A stretch of DNA of 9,402 bases. Origin: Coxiellaceae bacterium (GTDB taxonomy: Bacteria > Pseudomonadota > Gammaproteobacteria > Coxiellales > Coxiellaceae). A program made the translations under genes and the position numbers. Numbering within the stretch: the stretch's first letter is position 1; the number at the start of each line of letters is the position of its first letter. Of the stretch, positions 6,678-9,402 are shown one piece after another. The notes under the pieces are model-generated. The model worked only from the letters and a program-made list of their open reading frames with translations. It made no database searches and was not told the DNA's origin. The stretch lies in assembly GCA_014238325.1 (NCBI GenBank), contig JABABH010000173.1:1-9402 (forward strand), in the 5' to 3' direction.

Positions 6678-7028
6678 ATGCCAACACAACAGAAGAAACG
6701 CGGGCGACCCAAAAAGGCGACGAGTAAGACGTCTATACGCCTAAAGAAGGTCATGATGGAACGCGACCAAGCTCGCAAGAAACTGCAAGCAGTTCAGAAA
6801 AAGCTAACTAAATCCAAAAAAGATGCTTCTAAGCAGTTAGACAGGCTCAAAAAGCAATTGGCTAAAAAAGCACCGGCTAAGCGCACGGTAGGCAAGACGG
6901 TCGTTAAGCCTAGAGGTAGACCTAAGAAAAGCACAACCGCCAAGCGCGCTACGCGCCGCACTAAAGCTGTGACTACCATGACAGCTTCAAAAAAACGTAA
7001 ACCAGGGCGCCCCAGAAAAATCCAGTAA
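6678..7028 (+). CDS. Lysine-rich histone-like protein with three AT-hooks
   Basis: Very basic protein of 116 residues, almost free of acidic or aromatic residues, and probably a nucleoid protein. Three AT-hook cores of the GRP type are visible: KRGRPKK (7-13), PRGRPKK (78-84) and KPGRPRK (108-114). These motifs insert into the minor groove of AT-rich DNA. Between the first two lies a charged helical stretch (about 20-64, from IRLKKVMMERDQARKKL to DRLKKQLAKK) with heptad-like leucines and valines, probably a coiled coil for dimerisation. Residues 65-107 form a Lys/Ala/Thr/Arg tail like that of histone H1. Size, charge and neighbours recall the Coxiella histone H1-like protein Hq1 (HcbA), but I cannot confirm homology. 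The start is ATG 6678 with AGGGAG 6 bases upstream; the open frame back to 6621 crosses the promoter and is not coding. It is the only plus-strand gene here and probably monocistronic. Confidence 0.85.
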   Translation: MPTQQKKRGRPKKATSKTSIRLKKVMMERDQARKKLQAVQKKLTKSKKDASKQLDRLKKQLAKKAPAKRTVGKTVVKPRGRPKKSTTAKRATRRTKAVTTMTASKKRKPGRPRKIQ

Positions 7029-7050
7029 TGCGCCTCGCATGAAATTACGA

Positions 7051-7082
7051 ATCCTGATACCGTCTCTCGGCGGGATCAGGAT
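7051..7082. terminator. Hairpin between convergent genes, probable bidirectional terminator
   Basis: ATCCTGAT (7051-7058) pairs with ATCAGGAT (7075-7082). After one A/G mismatch the stem continues with CCG/CGG (7060-7062 with 7071-7073) around an 8-base loop, giving 11 pairs in all. A smaller hairpin, ATGCG-CCT-CGCAT (7028-7040), overlaps the last base of the AT-hook stop codon. The pair lies in the 116-base gap between the 3' ends of the AT-hook gene and adk. Neither strand has a clear U-tract after the stem, so factor-independent termination is doubtful and the structure could instead protect 3' ends. The rest of the gap (7083-7144) holds nothing I recognise. Confidence 0.45.
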
Positions 7083-7144
7083 GCCTACAAGCAACCTGAT
7101 ATTTATCCAAGATGGCTAAACGGCCCCAAACCTTCCTATATTGC

Positions 7145-7807
7145 CTAGCAATGCTGCTTGATATATTTCAAAATGCGGGTACGAACCTCATCGACGGACC
7201 CTATACCTGAAATACGTGTATAAGCTCCTATATGCTCTAAACCACACTCCACAGCCTCTCGATAATACGCAATTAAGGGTTGGGTATCACGATGGTAGAC
7301 ACGTAAACGGGCTCGCACTGTCTCCTCTCTATCATCTGCGCGCTGAATCAAAGCCTCTCCCGTTTGATCATCTTGGCCACTAACCTTGGGTGGATAATAC
7401 TGCATATGATACACACGTCCTGATCGAGGGTGAATGAAACGCCCCGTTATGCGGCTAATAATTTCTTCGTCGGGCACATCAATTTCAATCACCGCGTTTA
7501 TCACAATATGGGCATCACGCAAGGCATCAGCCTGTTGAATGGTACGAGGGAAACCGTCTAATAAATAGCCTGCCTGACAATCAAAGTCGGCAATACGGTT
7601 TTTTACTAATGCGATCACGATATCATCAGGCACTAACCGCCCAGATCCTATAATATGCTCAACTACTTGCCCTAATTCACTTTTCTCCGTGATGGCTTGT
7701 CGTAAGATGTCTCCTGTCGCAATCCTGGGGATACGATAATAATCAGCTAGAAATTGCGCCTGAGTGCCTTTGCCTGCACCTGGTGGGCCTAATAAAACGA
7801 TACGCAT
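7145..7807 (-). CDS. adk: Adenylate kinase
   Basis: Cytoplasmic enzyme catalysing ATP + AMP = 2 ADP, essential for nucleotide balance. At 220 residues it is a long-LID bacterial form (E. coli Adk has 214). Visible parts are the P-loop GPPGAGKGT (7-15), the AMP-binding domain with ATGDILR (30-36) and GSGRLVPDDIV (54-64), the DGFPRT motif (84-89), TGRFIHPRSGRVYH leading into the LID (121-134), PPKVSGQDDQTGE (139-151) and RADDREETVRARL (156-168). The LID has no four-cysteine zinc site, as is usual in Gram-negative bacteria. All expected catalytic arginine blocks are present, so it should be active. ATG 7807 has AAGTGA 6 bases upstream. It follows the pseudopilin gene by only 18 bases with no terminator, so it is probably transcribed from the corB promoter outside the window. 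Confidence 0.98.
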   Translation of the reverse strand: MRIVLLGPPGAGKGTQAQFLADYYRIPRIATGDILRQAITEKSELGQVVEHIIGSGRLVPDDIVIALVKNRIADFDCQAGYLLDGFPRTIQQADALRDAHIVINAVIEIDVPDEEIISRITGRFIHPRSGRVYHMQYYPPKVSGQDDQTGEALIQRADDREETVRARLRVYHRDTQPLIAYYREAVECGLEHIGAYTRISGIGSVDEVRTRILKYIKQHC

Positions 7808-7825
7808 GATAGTTCACTTATAATA

Positions 7826-8353
7826 TTAGCTCGTCGTTTCTGGATGGGCACAGACGGAATATCTCATATCAGACGCTTCGCGCAATCGTCCACTTAAGTT
7901 CATGACTAAGCGCTTAGCCAAAGGCGACTTGCCTGGCCCACAAATATAAAAGCTGCCTTGCTGAGCCACCCCTCCAGATGGATTAAATTGCAAAGCCTGA
8001 TCCCGATTGAAACTGCTTTTCCAAATTAAGCGATAATAATCCGGTAAGGCAGGATAGTCACGCCATATTTTATGATGTATTAGGACTAATTGGCCAGCGC
8101 TCCATAATCCATCACATTGTTGGTGATCGGAGCTTCCACACAAGATGACTACCTGGCCCCGCTCTGTAGCCAATATCCGCGACCATACAACTATCCTCGT
8201 GATACGATCTGCTACAGCCGTCATACGAATGTGTGCCAACGTATACTGCCAGCGTGGATAGGATAAAGTACATAATAGGGTTACCAGTAGCATGATGATT
8301 AAAAGCTCAAATAAAATTAATCCCTGCGTTTTGTTAACGATACATCTTTCCAT
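7826..8353 (-). CDS. GspH/FimT-like type IV pseudopilin
   Basis: Inner-membrane protein of 175 residues resembling minor pseudopilins of type II secretion or type IV pilus systems. A short leader (1-11, MERCIVNKTQG) ends in Gly11 and is followed by LILFELLIIMLLVTLLCTL, a class III prepilin signal with Glu at +5 (E16) and a membrane helix. Position +1 is Leu, not the usual Phe. The C-terminal part fits the GspH/FimT domain: VVILCGSSDHQQCDGLWSAGQLVLI, then LQFNPSGGVAQQGSFYICGPG and a final RLVMNLSGRLREA. Four cysteines in the exported part (in ILCGS, QQCDG, YICGP and SVCAHP) could form disulfides. The ATG at 8353 overlaps the end of corB by 37 bases with a poor ribosome binding site (AGAG), so translation is probably coupled to corB. 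An in-frame TTG at 8365 is less likely. No other pilus or secretion gene is in the window. Confidence 0.82.
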   Translation of the reverse strand: MERCIVNKTQGLILFELLIIMLLVTLLCTLSYPRWQYTLAHIRMTAVADRITRIVVWSRILATERGQVVILCGSSDHQQCDGLWSAGQLVLIHHKIWRDYPALPDYYRLIWKSSFNRDQALQFNPSGGVAQQGSFYICGPGKSPLAKRLVMNLSGRLREASDMRYSVCAHPETTS

Positions 8354-9402
8354 TGCTCTGGCCAAACACGAATAAGATGCACGGTATTCTCATGCACCTT
8401 GATAATTTCCATAGGATACCCTGCTAATCGTAAAGCAACGCCTGATCTCGGTATCATTTCTAAATATTCCATAATCAAACCACTCAAGGTTTTGGGCCCC
8501 TCTGTAGGCAGGCGCCAATTCGTTACGCGATTTAAATCGCGTACGCCAATACGTGCATCCACGAAGTAACTCCCGTCCGATTGCTTTCGTACCCATCGGG
8601 TTAAAGAGTCTTGGACATTCACCACCAACTCCCCCACAATTTCTTCGAGAATATCATGCAAGGTGACTAAGCCCTGGATATCACCATACTCATCCACCAC
8701 TAAAGCAAGACTTTTCCGTTCTTTTTGAAAATGGAATAATTGTTCATTTAATAACGTTACTTCAGAGATAAAATAAATCTCGCCCGCCATATTCAGCAAA
8801 TCATCCTTATTCATATAGCGCTTTCTCGGCCATAGCTTAATCACATCTTTTATATTAATTAAACCGATGACTTGTTCAATACTGTCACGGTAAAGCAATA
8901 GATAAGTATGTCGAGAGCTGGTCAAGGCTTCCCAAATATCATCCCAATCATCCGTAATATCAATAGCATGAATACGATTACGAGGCACCATCACATCCTC
9001 TACCGTCATCTGTCCTAAATTCAGCACACGCAATAAGATCTTTTGATAATTAGCGCCAACCTTAGCACTCACATCCCGCACCACCGTTCGTAACTCTTCC
9101 GTGGTCAAGGGCTCTAAAACGTTAGCCTGTATCCGTACGGAGAATAATCGAAGAAAGGCGTTCGCAATACCATTAACGACAAAGACCAAGGGATATAACA
9201 GGCGCAATAGTATTTTCAAAGGCAAAGAGACAAAAAAGGCGACCGGTTGTGGGTATAAGGCGGCTAAAGTTTTAGGTGCCGTTTCTGAAAAAATTAACAC
9301 AAAAAAGGTTAAAATAATCGTTGCGATAATCAAACCCAGGCTACCGAAATAGCGCACAGCAATGACCGTCGCGATAGAGGAAGCCAAGATGTTGGCAAAC
9401 GT
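8317..9402 (-). CDS. corB: CorB/YfjD-type CNNM transporter (N-terminus outside window)
   Basis: Inner-membrane protein of the CNNM/CorB family, linked to Mg2+ or Co2+ transport. The last 361 residues are present, and the frame continues past the right edge. Order of parts: the end of the DUF21 membrane domain (TFANILASSIATVIAVRYFG, SETAPKTLAALYPQPVAF and a further membrane segment), then the linker LTTEELRTVVRDV. Two CBS repeats follow (MTVEDVMVPRNRIHAID to INIKDVI, and IYFISEVTLLNEQLFHF to EYGDIQGLVTLHDILEEIVGEL). The last part is the CorC/HlyC-associated domain (DGSYFVDARIGVRDLNRVTNWRLP to VHLIRVWP). The wording of the blocks matches E. coli YfjD more closely than CorC, which lacks the membrane part. 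CBS domains usually bind ATP and gate this family. It heads or continues a run with the pseudopilin (37-base overlap) and adk; its promoter is off the window. Confidence 0.93.
   Translation of the reverse strand, partial: TFANILASSIATVIAVRYFGSLGLIIATIILTFFVLIFSETAPKTLAALYPQPVAFFVSLPLKILLRLLYPLVFVVNGIANAFLRLFSVRIQANVLEPLTTEELRTVVRDVSAKVGANYQKILLRVLNLGQMTVEDVMVPRNRIHAIDITDDWDDIWEALTSSRHTYLLLYRDSIEQVIGLINIKDVIKLWPRKRYMNKDDLLNMAGEIYFISEVTLLNEQLFHFQKERKSLALVVDEYGDIQGLVTLHDILEEIVGELVVNVQDSLTRWVRKQSDGSYFVDARIGVRDLNRVTNWRLPTEGPKTLSGLIMEYLEMIPRSGVALRLAGYPMEIIKVHENTVHLIRVWPEQWKDVSLTKRRD

Noticed and set aside
6794..6979. Minus-strand hydrophobic open frame opposite the AT-hook gene
   Set aside because: Lys/Ala-rich coding sequence gives a Leu/Val/Phe-rich antisense frame automatically, which mimics a membrane peptide.
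8390..8596. 68-codon minus-strand open frame within corB
   Set aside because: It is an alternative frame of the conserved CorC/HlyC-associated domain and has no independent support.
9101..9352. Plus-strand lysine-rich open frame opposite corB
   Set aside because: It is the antisense of the hydrophobic DUF21 membrane region, which produces Lys-rich reading by complementarity.

Overview
This window looks like the chromosome of a gammaproteobacterium, most plausibly from the Coxiellaceae/Legionellales. The assignment rests on AceE, AceF, AmpE, Adk and CorB/YfjD reading as gammaproteobacterial proteins, on moderately low GC (low-to-mid 40s percent by eye), and on a small lysine-rich histone-like gene lying between a pyruvate dehydrogenase locus and adk. 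From memory that grouping resembles the Coxiella burnetii hcbA (Hq1) neighbourhood. No database was consulted, so the taxonomy is inference.

Layout. Every gene except one is on the minus strand, so transcription runs mostly right to left. The right end holds a tight cluster: a CorB/YfjD-type CNNM transporter (its N-terminus lies outside the window), a GspH/FimT-like pseudopilin whose start overlaps the transporter's end, and adk 18 bases further on. A 116-base stretch with two hairpins separates adk from the only plus-strand gene, which encodes a 116-residue protein with three AT-hooks and a central coiled coil. A 157-base AT-rich divergent promoter region with a perfect 14-bp palindrome and repeated TCATTTT elements lies between that gene and a secreted DUF2147 protein. 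Leftward follow a CPA2-type cation/proton antiporter lacking an RCK domain, ampE, aceE and the 5' three-quarters or so of aceF, which runs off the left edge.

How the genes fit together. aceE and aceF encode the E1 and E2 subunits of pyruvate dehydrogenase, which feeds acetyl-CoA into the TCA cycle. ampE sits directly upstream and is probably co-transcribed. It echoes the enterobacterial ampDE-pdhR-aceEF neighbourhood, but neither ampD nor pdhR is present here. The AT-hook protein is probably a nucleoid component and may regulate its own AT-rich promoter region. All intergenic gaps are under 160 bases. I see no tRNA, rRNA, CRISPR array, insertion sequence or clear horizontally acquired island. 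Most of the window is ordinary core genome. The parts most worth attention are the AT-hook protein with its divergent control region and the orphan pseudopilin coupled to corB and adk.
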